From Burkholderiales bacterium 70-64 (GTDB lineage Bacteria > Pseudomonadota > Gammaproteobacteria > Burkholderiales > Burkholderiaceae_E), in the NCBI GenBank assembly GCA_001898645.1, contig MKUQ01000004.1, positions 217,240-281,239 of the forward strand: a DNA stretch of 64,000 nt. The letters are read 5' to 3'. Shown here in pieces: positions 40,228-49,940 of this stretch. How positions within the stretch are numbered: position 1 is the stretch's first letter; each line of letters starts with the position of its first letter. The notes under the pieces are model-generated. The model was not told the DNA's origin. It ran no database searches and worked only from the letters and a program-made list of their open reading frames with translations. Position numbers and translations under genes: made by a program.

Positions 40228-41433
40228 TCAGACCCGCTCGACGATGGTAGCGATGCCCATGCCGCCGCCCACGCAAAGCGTGACCAGCCCGCGCCGGAGC
40301 CGGCGGCGCTCGAGCTCGTCGATCAGGGTGCCGAGCAGCATGGCGCCGGTGGCGCCCAGCGGGTGGCCCATCGCGATGGCGCCGCCGTTGACGTTGACCT
40401 TCTCCTCGGGCACGTCCATTTCCTGCATGAAGCGCATCACCACCGCGGCGAAGGCTTCGTTGACCTCGAACAGGTCGATGTCGCCGATGCCCAGCCCGGC
40501 CTTGTGCAGCGCCTTGCGCGTGGCCGGCATCGGGCCGGTGAGCATGATCGTCGGGTCGGTGCCGGTGAGGGCGGCAGAGACGATGCGCGCGCGCGGCGTC
40601 AGCCCGAGGCGCTTGCCGGTCGCCTCGCTGCCGACCAGGACCAGGGCCGCGCCGTCCACGATGCCGGACGAATTGCCGGCATGGTGGACGTGCTCGATGC
40701 GGGCCACCTGCGGGTACTTGCGCAGGGCCACCGCGTCGTAGCCCATCGCGCCGATCTGGGCGAACGAGGGCTTGAGCTGCCCGAGCCCTTCGACCGTGGT
40801 GTCGGGGCGGATCGTCTCGTCGCGCTCGAGGATGGCCAGCCCGAGGTCGTCGCGCACCGGCACGATCGAGCGCTCGAAGCGGCCGGCGCGCTGCGCCGCG
40901 GCCGCCTTGTGATGCGAGTGCACGCCGAACTCGTCGACCTGCTCGCGCGAGAGCCCGTCCAGGGTGGCGATGAGGTCGGCGCCGATGCCCTGCGGCACGA
41001 AGCCGGTGGCGAGGTTGGTCTCCGGGTCGAGCGCCCAGGCGCCGCCGTCGGAACCCATCGGCACGCGCGACATCGATTCGACGCCGCCGGCGACGACCAG
41101 GTCCTCCCATCCCGAGCGCACTTTCTGGGCCGCCAGGTTCACCGCCTCGAGCCCGGAGGCGCAGAAGCGGTTGACCTGCATGCCCGCCACGACGAGATCC
41201 CATCCGGCGGCGAGCGCGGCGGTCTTGGCGATGACCGCTCCCTGGTCGCCGATCGGCGTGACGCAGCCGATCACGACGTCTTCGACCTGGGAGGTGTCGA
41301 GGTCGTGGCGCTGCTGCAGCGTGTGCATGAGGTGGGTGAGCAGCTTGACCGGCTTGACCTCGTGCAGCGATCCGGACGACTTGCCTCGCCCGCGGGGAGT
41401 GCGGATCGCGTCGAAAACGAAGGCTTCGGGCAT
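40228..41433 (-). CDS. Acetyl-CoA C-acyltransferase (thiolase)
   Basis: A protein of 401 residues with GGAG before the ATG. It carries the nucleophile region [19 protein letters not shown], the [10 protein letters not shown] segment, the [15 protein letters not shown] motif with the base His, and the [14 protein letters not shown] end with the second active Cys. It cleaves 3-ketoacyl-CoA or condenses acetyl-CoA. It is divergent from the acyl-CoA dehydrogenase with 89 bases between, suggesting shared control of fatty or aromatic acid breakdown. FadA and PhaA types cannot be told apart here. Confidence 0.94.
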   Translation of the reverse strand: MPEAFVFDAIRTPRGRGKSSGSLHEVKPVKLLTHLMHTLQQRHDLDTSQVEDVVIGCVTPIGDQGAVIAKTAALAAGWDLVVAGMQVNRFCASGLEAVNLAAQKVRSGWEDLVVAGGVESMSRVPMGSDGGAWALDPETNLATGFVPQGIGADLIATLDGLSREQVDEFGVHSHHKAAAAQRAGRFERSIVPVRDDLGLAILERDETIRPDTTVEGLGQLKPSFAQIGAMGYDAVALRKYPQVARIEHVHHAGNSSGIVDGAALVLVGSEATGKRLGLTPRARIVSAALTGTDPTIMLTGPMPATRKALHKAGLGIGDIDLFEVNEAFAAVVMRFMQEMDVPEEKVNVNGGAIAMGHPLGATGAMLLGTLIDELERRRLRRGLVTLCVGGGMGIATIVERV

Positions 41434-41522
41434 GCGGGGCTCCAGCGTGGCATTCGGGACCGGGATCGGTTTCCAATTATGCTGCGAAGTCCAGGCAGGC
41501 TCTAATCCGGCGAGGCAGGGCG

Positions 41523-42674
41523 ATGATCGAGCGAACGCTGTTTTCCGACGAGCACCGGATGTTCCGGGATTCCGTGCGCAGGTTCATGGAGCACGAGGTC
41601 GTTCCGCACCACGAGCGATGGGAGGAGCAGGGTTACGTGGACCGCGAGGCGTGGCTGAAGGCCGGCGCGAACGGGATGCTGTGCGCGACCATGCCGCAGG
41701 AGTACGGCGGGTCGGGGGCCGACAAGCTCTACTCGATCGTGGTGATGGAGGAGATTTCCCGGGCGAACGCCACCGGGCTGGGCTTCGGCCTGCATTCGGA
41801 GATCGTCGCGCCCTACATCCTGCACTACGGCTCGGAGGAGCAGAAGCGGCGGTTCCTGCCCAAGATGGCCAGCGGCGAGACCATTGCCGCGATCGCGATG
41901 AGCGAGCCGGCGGCGGGCTCCGACCTGCAGGGCGTGCGCACCACGGCGATCCGCAAGGCGGGCGCCTACGTGCTGAACGGCTCGAAGACCTTCATCACCA
42001 ACGGCTGGCACGCCGACCTGGTCATCGTCGTGGCCAAGACCGATCCGCAGGCGGGCGCCAAGGGGATCAGCCTGCTGCTGGTCGAGCGCGGCATGAAGGG
42101 CTTCGAGAAGGGCCGGCGCCTGAAGAAGGTGGGCATGAAGGCGCAGGACACGGCGGAGCTGTTCTTCGACAACGTCGAGGTGCCCGAGGCCAACCTGCTG
42201 GGCGGGGAGAACGAGGGCTTCGCCTATCTGATGCAGGAGCTGCCCTGGGAACGCCTGCAGATCGCCATCGCTGCGGTCGAGAACGCCCAGGCCGCGATCG
42301 ACTGGACCAGCGCCTACGTGAAGGAGCGCAAGCTGTTCGGCACCACCGTTTCAGCCTTCCAGAACACGCGCTTCAAGCTCGCCGAGCTGCAGACCGAGGT
42401 GCAGATCGCGCGGGTGTTCGTCGACAAGTGCATCGAGCTGCTGATGCAGGAGCGGCTCGATACCGCCACGGCCTCGATGGCCAAGTACTGGTGCTCCGAC
42501 CTGCAGTGCAAGGTGGTCGACGAATGCGTGCAGCTGCACGGCGGCTACGGCTACATGTGGGAGTACCCGATCGCGCGCGCCTGGGCCGACGCGCGGGTGC
42601 AGCGCATCTACGGCGGCACCAACGAGATCATGAAGGAGGTGATCACGCGCTCGATGGGACTGGGGGGCCGCTGA
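41523..42674 (+). CDS. Acyl-CoA dehydrogenase
   Basis: A protein of 383 residues with the full family plan: [41 protein letters not shown] (flavin and substrate contact), a middle beta domain, [21 protein letters not shown], and the end [20 protein letters not shown] followed by [15 protein letters not shown], with the catalytic Glu in YGGTNEIM. It oxidises acyl-CoA to enoyl-CoA and passes electrons to ETF. It is divergent from the thiolase and convergent with the LIV binding protein. Confidence 0.95.
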   Translation: MIERTLFSDEHRMFRDSVRRFMEHEVVPHHERWEEQGYVDREAWLKAGANGMLCATMPQEYGGSGADKLYSIVVMEEISRANATGLGFGLHSEIVAPYILHYGSEEQKRRFLPKMASGETIAAIAMSEPAAGSDLQGVRTTAIRKAGAYVLNGSKTFITNGWHADLVIVVAKTDPQAGAKGISLLLVERGMKGFEKGRRLKKVGMKAQDTAELFFDNVEVPEANLLGGENEGFAYLMQELPWERLQIAIAAVENAQAAIDWTSAYVKERKLFGTTVSAFQNTRFKLAELQTEVQIARVFVDKCIELLMQERLDTATASMAKYWCSDLQCKVVDECVQLHGGYGYMWEYPIARAWADARVQRIYGGTNEIMKEVITRSMGLGGR

Positions 42675-42686
42675 GCCGGCGCCCCC

Positions 42687-42703
42687 GGTTCCTTCACACG
42701 TTC
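42687..42703 (-). repeat. 17-bp element, copy 2
   Basis: GAACGTGTGAAGGAACC on the minus strand, beginning within the TGA stop of the binding-protein gene. It stands alone here, but the following bases can form GGGGGC...GCCCCC, so it may be part of a terminator between convergent genes. Confidence 0.7.
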
Positions 42704-43859
42704 AGTCCTGGTAGTAGGCGGAGATCACCTTCCAGCGTCCGTCCTGGATCTGCGACAGGCGCGCGGCGTTGCTGCCCAGGCGCTTCTTCGGCCCGAAGGT
42801 CATCTCGGCGCTGCCGAAGATGTCGCGCGGGATCGTCATCGTGTCCATCGCCTTCACGAAGCTGTCGGTGGTGAGGCTCGGGCCGGCCTTGCCCACCGCG
42901 CGGATGAAGGTGTCCACGGCGAGGTAGCCGTAGACCGAGAACACGCTCGGGTCCTCGTTGAAGCGGGTCTTGTACTTGTTGGCCCAGAAGCGCAGCGGCT
43001 GGTCGGCGTCGTCGAGGTAGGGGATCTGCACCGTCATGGTGGCGTACAGCCCGTCCATGGCCTTGCCGCCGAGTTTGTGGATCAGCTCGGTGTAGGCGGC
43101 GCTCGAGCCGAGGAAGGTGGGGTTGAACCCGGTCTTGCGCGACTCGCCGATGACGCCGATCGTCTCGCGGATCACCGTGCCGAGCACGACGAAATCGCAG
43201 CCGGCGGCCTTCATGCGGGCGACCTGCGAGGAGAAGTCGGTGGCGCCGCGCTTGTAGGTGGTCTTCTCGGCGAGATCCACGCCGATGGTCTTCAGGCCCG
43301 CCTCGGCGCCGCGCAGCACCTCGAGCCCGAACTCGTCGTCCTGGTAGACCGTGCAGACCTTCTTGGCGCCCTTTTCCTTGACCAGCTGGGGGGCGGCGTG
43401 CCGGATCTGGTCGTAGTAGGTGGCGGCGAAGGCGTACTTCAGCCGGTGGAACGGCTCGTACATCTCGCGTGCGGCGGTGATCGGGAAGTAGTTGATCACG
43501 TTCTTCTCGAACTGGATCGGCATGGCCGCCATGTTGGGCGCCGTGCCCAGGTGCCCGACCATCGCGAAGATCTTGTCCTGGTTGACCAGCTTCTGCGCGC
43601 CCAGCACGGCCTTGCGCGGATCGTAGCCGTCGTCCTCGATGACGAGATCGAGCTTGCGGCCGTTGACGCCGCCCTGCTCGTTGAGCTCCTCGGCACGCAG
43701 GATCATGCCGTTGCGCAGCTGCTTGCCGAAGCCGGCGAGCGGCCCGGACAGGTCGAGCAGCGACCCGACGGTGATCTTGTCCTTGGTGACCCCCTGCGTC
43801 TGCGCGAACGCCAGCGGCGCGCTCAGGGCGAGGGCCAGTGCGACGAAAGTGCGCTTCAT
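42702..43859 (-). CDS. LIV-type ABC transporter substrate-binding protein
   Basis: A protein of 385 residues from the ATG at 43859, with AAGGAG upstream. The signal peptide is MKRTFVALALALSAPLAFAQ. The mature protein is a Peripla_BP_6 domain: KDKITVGSLLDLSGPLAGFG, LRNGMILRAEELNEQGGVNG, and VCTVYQDDEFGLEVLRGAEA. It is the periplasmic receptor for the livHMGF-type transporter genes upstream on the same strand. The acyl-CoA ligase in between suggests a carboxylic acid ligand instead of an amino acid. Confidence 0.93.
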   Translation of the reverse strand: MKRTFVALALALSAPLAFAQTQGVTKDKITVGSLLDLSGPLAGFGKQLRNGMILRAEELNEQGGVNGRKLDLVIEDDGYDPRKAVLGAQKLVNQDKIFAMVGHLGTAPNMAAMPIQFEKNVINYFPITAAREMYEPFHRLKYAFAATYYDQIRHAAPQLVKEKGAKKVCTVYQDDEFGLEVLRGAEAGLKTIGVDLAEKTTYKRGATDFSSQVARMKAAGCDFVVLGTVIRETIGVIGESRKTGFNPTFLGSSAAYTELIHKLGGKAMDGLYATMTVQIPYLDDADQPLRFWANKYKTRFNEDPSVFSVYGYLAVDTFIRAVGKAGPSLTTDSFVKAMDTMTIPRDIFGSAEMTFGPKKRLGSNAARLSQIQDGRWKVISAYYQD

Positions 43860-43893
43860 CACTGTATCTCCTTGCTGTCCACCACACACGGCT

Positions 43894-45771
43894 TCAGGCC
43901 TCGCGGCCCTCGGCCCCTTTGTACATCGACTCGATCAGTTCTGCGTACTTCTTTTCCACGAACCTGCGCTTGAGCTTCATCGTCGGGGTCAGCTCCTCGT
44001 CTTCCGCGGTGAGCTGGGTCTCGATCAGGCGAAACGCCTTGAGCTGCTCGACGCGCGCGAACTTGCGGTTGACCCGGTCGACCTCGGCCTGGATCAGCGC
44101 CTGCACCTCCTTTGCGCGGGTGAGGCTGGCGTAGTTCGAGAACGGCACGTCGTGGTCCTGGGCGTACTTCTCGACGTTCTCCTGGTCGATCATCACCAGC
44201 GCGGTGAGGTAGGACCGCCTGTCGCCGATCACTACTGCGTCGGTGATGTAGGGCGAGAACTTCAGCTCGTTCTCGATCTCGCTCGGGGTGATGTTCTTGC
44301 CGCCCGCCGTGATGATGATGTCCTTCATCCGGTCGGTGATGCGGAAGTAGCCGTCCTCGTCGACCGTGCCCACGTCGCCGGTGTGCAGCCAGCCGTCGGC
44401 ATCGATCGTCTCGGCGGTCTTTTCGGGCTGGTTCAGGTAGCCCATGAAGACGTTGGGCCCGCGCACCAGCAGCTCGCCGGTGGCGGGGTCGAGCCTGACC
44501 TCGTTGTAGGCGGTGGCCGGCCCGATCGAGCCGGGCTTGATCCGGCCGGCGGGCATGCCGGTGGAGGCGCCGCCCGATTCGGTCTGGCCCCACACCTCGA
44601 GCATGGGCACGCCGAGCGCCAGGTACCAGCGCACCAGGTCGGGCGAGATCGGCGCGGCGCCGGTGACCAGGTAGCGGGAGCGGTGGATGCCGATCATCTT
44701 GCGCACGTTGTCCAGCGCCAGCACGCGCGCGACGCGAAACGCCGCCTTGAGCAGCGCCGGCACCGGCCGCCCCTCGAGGACGCGCTCGGCCACGCGCCGG
44801 CCGATGCCGAGCGACCAGCGGTAGGCGATCTGCTGCACGCGGGTGGCCTCGGAGATGGCGATCGACACCGCCGAGTAGAACTTCTCCCACACCCGGGGCA
44901 CGGCGATGAACACGGTGGGCGCGATCTCGCGCACGTTCTCGGGGACGGTGTCGGGGTTCTCCACGAAGTTGAGCCGCGCGCCCGAATAGACGGCGAAGTA
45001 TTCGCCGCCGAGGCGCTCGGCGACGTGGCACAGCGGCAGGAAGCACATGCGCTCGTCGCGTTCGTGCTGCGAGATGACGAGGTTGTAGCCGCGGATGGTG
45101 TACACGACGTTGGCGTGGCTGAGCATGGCGCCCTTGGGCCGGCCGGTGGTGCCCGAGGTGTAGATGAGGATGGCCAGGTCGCCCGGTCTGGCCGCGGCGC
45201 AGCGGGCGTCGAACTCCCCGGGGTGGGCGGCGTCGTAGCCGGTACCGAGCCGGCGCAGCGCCTCCAGGCTCATCACCATCGGATCGTCGAAGTGGCGCAG
45301 GCCGTCCATGTCGAACACCACGATCCGGCGCAGCAGCGGCAGCCGGTCGCGCACCTCGAGCACCTTGTCGAGCTGCTCGTCGTCTTCGACGAACGCCACC
45401 ACGGTGCGCGAGTCTTCGCACAGGTAGTGAACCTGGCCCGCGGCATCGGTCGGGTAGATGCCGCTGGAGACCCCGCCGGCGCACAGCACGCCGAGATCGG
45501 CGATGACCCATTCCACCACGGTGTTCGACAGGATCGAGGCGCGCTCGCCGGGCTGCAGGCCGAGGGCGGCCAGCCCCATGGCGGTTTCGCGCACCGCCTG
45601 CTCGGTCTCGTTCCAGGACCAGCTGCGCCAGACGCCGAGCTCCTTCTTGCGCATGAACACCGCCTCGCCGCGCTGCGCGACGGCGTTGCGGAACACCTCC
45701 GGGATGGTTTCGCCGGGCACCGCGATGCGGGGATCGGGGCGGATGTGGTCGAGGTTCCAGAGGACGCTCAT
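43894..45771 (-). CDS. AMP-dependent acyl-CoA synthetase (long-chain type)
   Basis: A protein of 625 residues; ATG 45771 is preferred over a GTG at 45786 that would overlap livF. It shows the P-loop-like LAILIYTSGTTGRPKGAMLS, the A5 motif EVWGQTESGG, and the A7-A8 segment WLHTGDVGTVDEDGYFRITD followed by RMKDIIITAGGKNITPSEIE. This is the FadD15-like long-chain group. It activates an acid to acyl-CoA. Placed between transporter genes, it probably traps the imported substrate. Confidence 0.94.
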   Translation of the reverse strand: MSVLWNLDHIRPDPRIAVPGETIPEVFRNAVAQRGEAVFMRKKELGVWRSWSWNETEQAVRETAMGLAALGLQPGERASILSNTVVEWVIADLGVLCAGGVSSGIYPTDAAGQVHYLCEDSRTVVAFVEDDEQLDKVLEVRDRLPLLRRIVVFDMDGLRHFDDPMVMSLEALRRLGTGYDAAHPGEFDARCAAARPGDLAILIYTSGTTGRPKGAMLSHANVVYTIRGYNLVISQHERDERMCFLPLCHVAERLGGEYFAVYSGARLNFVENPDTVPENVREIAPTVFIAVPRVWEKFYSAVSIAISEATRVQQIAYRWSLGIGRRVAERVLEGRPVPALLKAAFRVARVLALDNVRKMIGIHRSRYLVTGAAPISPDLVRWYLALGVPMLEVWGQTESGGASTGMPAGRIKPGSIGPATAYNEVRLDPATGELLVRGPNVFMGYLNQPEKTAETIDADGWLHTGDVGTVDEDGYFRITDRMKDIIITAGGKNITPSEIENELKFSPYITDAVVIGDRRSYLTALVMIDQENVEKYAQDHDVPFSNYASLTRAKEVQALIQAEVDRVNRKFARVEQLKAFRLIETQLTAEDEELTPTMKLKRRFVEKKYAELIESMYKGAEGREA

Positions 45772-45776
45772 CGCGC

Positions 45777-46550
45777 TCACCGCCACATCTTCTTCTTCTT
45801 CCAGCGCCGCTCGCCGCGCGCGCCGGTCTCCTTCACGCCGAGATAGAACTCGCGGATGTCCTCCTTCTCGCGCAGCACGGCGCAGCGGTCCTCCATCACG
45901 ATGCGGCCGTTCTCGAGCACGTAGCCGTAGTCGGCGGCGTTGAGCGCCATGTTGGCGTTCTGCTCGACCAGCAGCATGGTGGTGCCGCGCTCCCGGTTGA
46001 TGCGCACCACGATCTCGAAGATCTCGCGGGTGAGCTTGGGCGACAGGCCGAGGCTGGGCTCGTCGAGCAGGATCAGCTGCGGCGCGGCCATGATCGCGCG
46101 CGAGATCGCCAGCATCTGCTGCTGGCCGCCCGAGAGCAGGCCGGCGTCCTGTGCGGCGCGCTCGCGCAGGATGGGGAAGTAGCCGTAGACCGCCTCGAGG
46201 TCGCGCGCCACGCCGTCGCGGTCGGCGCGGGTATAGGCGCCCATCATCAGGTTGTCGTGCACCGACAGCAGCGGGAACACCTCGCGGCCCTCGGGCACGT
46301 GGCTCAGCCCGCGCTGCACGATGTGCGCGGGGTCGCGCGCGGTGATGTCCTCGCCGCGGAACCAGATCGAGCCCTTGCGCGGATCGATGATGCCCGAGAT
46401 GGTCTTCAGGATGGTGGTCTTGCCGGCGCCGTTGGAGCCGAGGACGGCGCAGACCTCGCCCGGGCGCACCTTCAGGCTGACGCCGCGGATCGCCTTGATC
46501 GGGCCGTAGGCGCTCTCGACGTTGAGCAGGGTGAGGATCGGCTCGCTCAT
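45777..46550 (-). CDS. livF: LIV-type ABC transporter ATP-binding protein LivF-like
   Basis: A protein of 257 residues whose ATG overlaps the livG stop by 4 bases. It has Walker A GSNGAGKTT, LSGGQQQMLAISRAI, Walker B LILLDEPSLGLSP and a VEQNANMAL switch region typical of LivF. The C-terminus adds a basic tail (RRWKKKKMWR). Confidence 0.94.
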   Translation of the reverse strand: MSEPILTLLNVESAYGPIKAIRGVSLKVRPGEVCAVLGSNGAGKTTILKTISGIIDPRKGSIWFRGEDITARDPAHIVQRGLSHVPEGREVFPLLSVHDNLMMGAYTRADRDGVARDLEAVYGYFPILRERAAQDAGLLSGGQQQMLAISRAIMAAPQLILLDEPSLGLSPKLTREIFEIVVRINRERGTTMLLVEQNANMALNAADYGYVLENGRIVMEDRCAVLREKEDIREFYLGVKETGARGERRWKKKKMWR

Positions 46551-47347
46551 GGCTCGGGCCTGCGCAGCGAGCTCGCGTCGTCGGCCGCCCCCAGGTAGGC
46601 CTCGATCACGCCCGGGTGGCCCTGTACCTCGGCCGGCGTGCCGAGCGCGAGCACCTGGCCCTGGTTCATGGCGAGCACGCGATCGGACACCCGGGACACC
46701 AGCGACATGTCGTGCTCGACCATGAGCACCGTGATGCCGAGGTCGTCGCGGATGTCCTGGATCCAGAACGCCATGTCGCCGGTTTCCTCGACGTTCAGCC
46801 CGGAGGAAGGCTCGTCGAGCAGCAGCAGCTTGGGCTCGGTGGCCAGGGCGCGCGCCAGCTCGACCACCTTGCGCACGCCGTAGGGCAGCCCGGCGACCAT
46901 GGTGTCGCGGTAGTGCTGCAGGTCGAGGAAGTCGATGACCTCCTCGACCTTGCGCCGCGTCGCGCGCTCGGCCGCGCGCACCGAGGGGGTGAAGACGAGC
47001 TCGCGCCACAGGCTGCTGCCCCGGTGCACGTGGCGCCCGATGAGCAGGTTCTGCAGCACCGTGGCGTGCTCGAAGAGCTCGATGTTCTGGAAGGTGCGTG
47101 CGATGCCGAGCGTGGCGATGCGGTGCGGCGCGACGTCGCCGAGCGGTTGCCCCTCGAAGGCGAGCGAGCCCGAGGTGGGCGCGTAGATGCGGCTGATCAG
47201 GTTGAACACCGTGGTCTTGCCCGCGCCGTTGGGGCCGATCAGCGTGAACACCTCGCCGCGGCGCACGTCGAAGCTCACGTCGTCGACGGCCAGCACGCCG
47301 CCGAAGCGCACGGCCAGGTTGCGGGCGGACAGCAGCGCCTCGCTCAT
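46547..47347 (-). CDS. livG: LIV-type ABC transporter ATP-binding protein LivG-like
   Basis: A protein of 266 residues whose ATG overlaps the livM stop. It has Walker A GPNGAGKTT, the long insertion after the Q-loop (ARTFQNIELFEHATVLQNLL) seen in LivG proteins, the degenerate signature LPYGVRKVVELARALA, Walker B LLLLDEPSSGLN and the MVEHDMSLV switch. It pairs with LivF to drive the LivHM channel. Confidence 0.94.
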   Translation of the reverse strand: MSEALLSARNLAVRFGGVLAVDDVSFDVRRGEVFTLIGPNGAGKTTVFNLISRIYAPTSGSLAFEGQPLGDVAPHRIATLGIARTFQNIELFEHATVLQNLLIGRHVHRGSSLWRELVFTPSVRAAERATRRKVEEVIDFLDLQHYRDTMVAGLPYGVRKVVELARALATEPKLLLLDEPSSGLNVEETGDMAFWIQDIRDDLGITVLMVEHDMSLVSRVSDRVLAMNQGQVLALGTPAEVQGHPGVIEAYLGAADDASSLRRPEP

Positions 47348-48420
47348 CGCAGGCGGTCCGACTTCTGGAAGGCCTTCTGCCGCCGGAACAGGCCGCGGCG
47401 GTAGAAGGGGAACAACTGGAACCAGGTGCGCACCTTCAGCCAGCGCCCGTACATGCCGAGCGGCTCGAACAGGACGAAGGCGATCAGCACCAGCCCGTAG
47501 ACCACGCTCTGCAGGCCCGTGGCCTGGCCGATGGCGGACGGCAGCAGGTCCTTGCCCAGCGTGATCAGCTGCGGCATGGTGATCAGGAACGCGGCGCCGA
47601 GGAAGGCGCCGTGGATCGAGCCCAGGCCGCCGATGACCACCATCAGCAGCAGGTCGATGGACTGCAGGATGCCGAACTGGTCGGGCGACAGGAAGCGGAT
47701 CTGGTGCGCGTAGAGGGCGCCGCCGACGCCGGCCAGGGCGGCCGAGATCATGAACGACGTCGTCTTGTAGCGTGCCAGGTGGATGCCCATGCTCTGGGCG
47801 GAGATCTCGGAGTCGCGGATCGCGACGAAGGCGCGGCCGGTGGACGTGCGCAGCAGGTTGAGCACGACCAGCGTGGACAGCACCGCGCACGCCAGGCACA
47901 CGAGATAGAACGACGCCGCGCCGTCCGCCTTCCAGCCGAAGAGATCGAGGCTGGGGACGACCTTTCCGGCGTTGCCGCCGGTGACGCTTTCCCAGCGCGC
48001 CAGCACCTCCTCGACGATGAAGCCGAAGGCGAGCGTCGCGATGGCGAGGTAGATGCCCTTGACCCGCAGCGCGGGCATGCCGACCACGGCGCCCACCGCG
48101 GCCGACAGCACGATGGTGACCGCCAGCGACAGCGGGAACGGCCATCCCATCGAGGCCAGCACGGCCTGCGTATAGGCGCCCACGCCGAGGAAGGCACCGT
48201 GGCCGAGCGAGAACAGGCCGGTGAAGCCGGCCAGCAGCATCAGCCCGAGGCCGACGATGCCGTAGATGAGGATGAAGGTGAGCTGGGCCAGCCAGTAGTC
48301 GGGTAGCGCCCAGGGTGCGATCACCAGCGCGAGGGCCAGCACCGAGTACCAGAAGCGCTGGCCGCCGTGCTTGACGAGGTCGATGTCCTGGTCGTAGCGG
48401 GTCTTGAAGATGAAGCGCAT
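47344..48420 (-). CDS. livM: LIV-type ABC transporter permease LivM-like
   Basis: A protein of 358 residues with eight or more membrane helices and the LivM landmarks GYGIVGLGLMLL-like helix, GFTGLFSLGHGAFLGVGAY and GRAFVAIRDSEISAQSMGI, the cytoplasmic loop that contacts the ATPases, followed by KTTSFMISAALAGVGGALYA. It lies 6 bases after livH. Confidence 0.94.
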   Translation of the reverse strand: MRFIFKTRYDQDIDLVKHGGQRFWYSVLALALVIAPWALPDYWLAQLTFILIYGIVGLGLMLLAGFTGLFSLGHGAFLGVGAYTQAVLASMGWPFPLSLAVTIVLSAAVGAVVGMPALRVKGIYLAIATLAFGFIVEEVLARWESVTGGNAGKVVPSLDLFGWKADGAASFYLVCLACAVLSTLVVLNLLRTSTGRAFVAIRDSEISAQSMGIHLARYKTTSFMISAALAGVGGALYAHQIRFLSPDQFGILQSIDLLLMVVIGGLGSIHGAFLGAAFLITMPQLITLGKDLLPSAIGQATGLQSVVYGLVLIAFVLFEPLGMYGRWLKVRTWFQLFPFYRRGLFRRQKAFQKSDRLR

Positions 48421-48426
48421 CGCCGG

Positions 48427-49302
48427 CTACACCTTCTTGGCCAGCTTCTCGCCGAACAGCCCGTTGGGCCGCAGCATCAGCATCGCCAGCACCACCACGT
48501 AGGCGGCCACGTCCTTGAAGCCCTCGGGCAGGAAGAAACCCGAGAGGGACTCCACCACGCCGATGATCAGGCCGCCGACGATCGCCCCCGGCAGGCTGCC
48601 GAAGCCGCCGACCACCGCGGCCGGGAAGGCCTTGAGCCCGATGAAGCCCATGTTGGCGTAGACGAAGGTGATCGGCGCCAGCAGCAAGCCCGCTGCCGCG
48701 GCCACCGCCGCGGCCAGCCCCCAGACCAGGCCGTTGAGGCGCTTGACCGGGATGCCCATGTAGTACGCCGCGAGCTGGTTCTGCGAGACCGCCTGCATCG
48801 CCACGCCGACCTTGCTGTAGCGGAACATGAGGTAGAGCAGGGCGGACAGGGCCGCGGTGGCCGCGATCACTGCCAGGTGCTCGACCGCGAACACCACGCC
48901 GCCGAGGGTGACCACCGCGTCGCGATAGGGGACCGCCAGCGTGTGCGTATCGGTGCCGGCGCCCGGGATCATGGTGATGGCCCCGCGCGCGACGTAGCCG
49001 ATGCCGATGGTGAGCATCACGATCGAGAACGCCGGCTGCCCGAGGATGGGGCGGATGACGATGCGCTCCAGGAGAATGCCGAACAGCGCCATGGCGGCGA
49101 TGGTCGCGAGCACCGTGAGCCAGAAGTGGAAGCCGGGCACCGCCAGCAGCGCCAGGGCGAGGAAGGCGCCGAGCATCATCAGCTCGCCCTGGGCGAAGCT
49201 CACCGTCTCGGTGGCCTTGTAGATGAGGACGAAGCCGAGCGCGATCAGTCCGTAGATGCAGCCTTGAGCGATGCCACTGACCAGTACCTGCAGCACCTGC
49301 AA
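48427..49302 (-). CDS. livH: LIV-type ABC transporter permease LivH-like
   Basis: A protein of 291 residues if it starts at TTG 49302, which has AAGGAG eight bases upstream; a GTG two codons on is possible. It has LivH landmarks GIAQGCIYGLIALGFVLIYK, ATETVSFAQGELMMLGAF and FRYSKVGVAMQAVSQNQLAA (ATPase contact loop). It is the first gene of the leftward livHMGF-ligase-livK unit; the 140 bases upstream hold its promoter region, where I see no clear -10/-35 pair. Confidence 0.92.
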   Translation of the reverse strand: MQVLQVLVSGIAQGCIYGLIALGFVLIYKATETVSFAQGELMMLGAFLALALLAVPGFHFWLTVLATIAAMALFGILLERIVIRPILGQPAFSIVMLTIGIGYVARGAITMIPGAGTDTHTLAVPYRDAVVTLGGVVFAVEHLAVIAATAALSALLYLMFRYSKVGVAMQAVSQNQLAAYYMGIPVKRLNGLVWGLAAAVAAAAGLLLAPITFVYANMGFIGLKAFPAAVVGGFGSLPGAIVGGLIIGVVESLSGFFLPEGFKDVAAYVVVLAMLMLRPNGLFGEKLAKKV

Positions 49303-49442
49303 AGGTGTCGTCTCCTTGTGTCCTGCACGTGCGCGCGACCGGCAGAATCGATAGTCGTATCCGCCGGATGTTAGTACAGAACCCGACTCGCCGAGTTTCC
49401 GGGGAAACCCGGGGGCGGGCCGCCGCCGCGTCGCTGGGTGTT

Positions 49443-49940
49443 TCAGCTGATGACGTAGGCGCCCGAGGCGGTGGCGATGAGCGCGCCGGCTTCGTTCTCC
49501 AGGGTCATCTGCACCGAGCCGATGCGCCCGCCCAGCCGGGTGACGCGCGCGCCGGCGTGAAAGCGCGTGCCGATCCCCGGGCGCAGGAAATCGACCCGCA
49601 GGTCGATCGTGCTCATGCGCGAGAAGCGCTGCAGGACCTGCTCCGCGTTCTCGTCGCGGTGCTTGTCGGCGATGCCGCACATCAGCGCGAAGCCGCCGGT
49701 GGCATCGAGCACGGCCGAGATCGCGCCGCCGTGCAGGCGGCCGTAGAGGAAGTGGCCGACCAGCTCGGGGCGCATGTCGAAGCGCACCCCGGGGTGTGTC
49801 GGCTCGAACGACTCGATCACGATGCCCAGCGTCTTGTTGAAGGCGATGTGCGTCTCGAAGATGTCGCGCAGCGCCGCCTCCAGGCGCTGTTGCTCGGCCG
49901 TCGCGCGCGGCGGGTGGGTGTGGGCGGCGCCCGGCATCAT
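49443..49940 (-). CDS. PaaI/YigI-type hotdog thioesterase
   Basis: A protein of 165 residues from the ATG at 49940. The hotdog fold shows VGHFLYGRLHGGAISAVLDATGGFALM, where HGG is the substrate-binding turn and Asp the likely catalytic residue, then STIDLRVDFLRPG and GALIATASGAYVI. It hydrolyses an acyl-CoA or aryl-CoA. It overlaps the enoyl-CoA hydratase by 4 bases, so the two act in one pathway or one quality-control step. Confidence 0.88.
   Translation of the reverse strand: MMPGAAHTHPPRATAEQQRLEAALRDIFETHIAFNKTLGIVIESFEPTHPGVRFDMRPELVGHFLYGRLHGGAISAVLDATGGFALMCGIADKHRDENAEQVLQRFSRMSTIDLRVDFLRPGIGTRFHAGARVTRLGGRIGSVQMTLENEAGALIATASGAYVIS

Noticed and set aside
43639..45846. Long plus-strand frame opposite the acyl-CoA ligase
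   Set aside because: His/Arg/Gly/Asp-rich composition typical of the antisense of GC-rich genes. The ligase on the other strand has full motifs.
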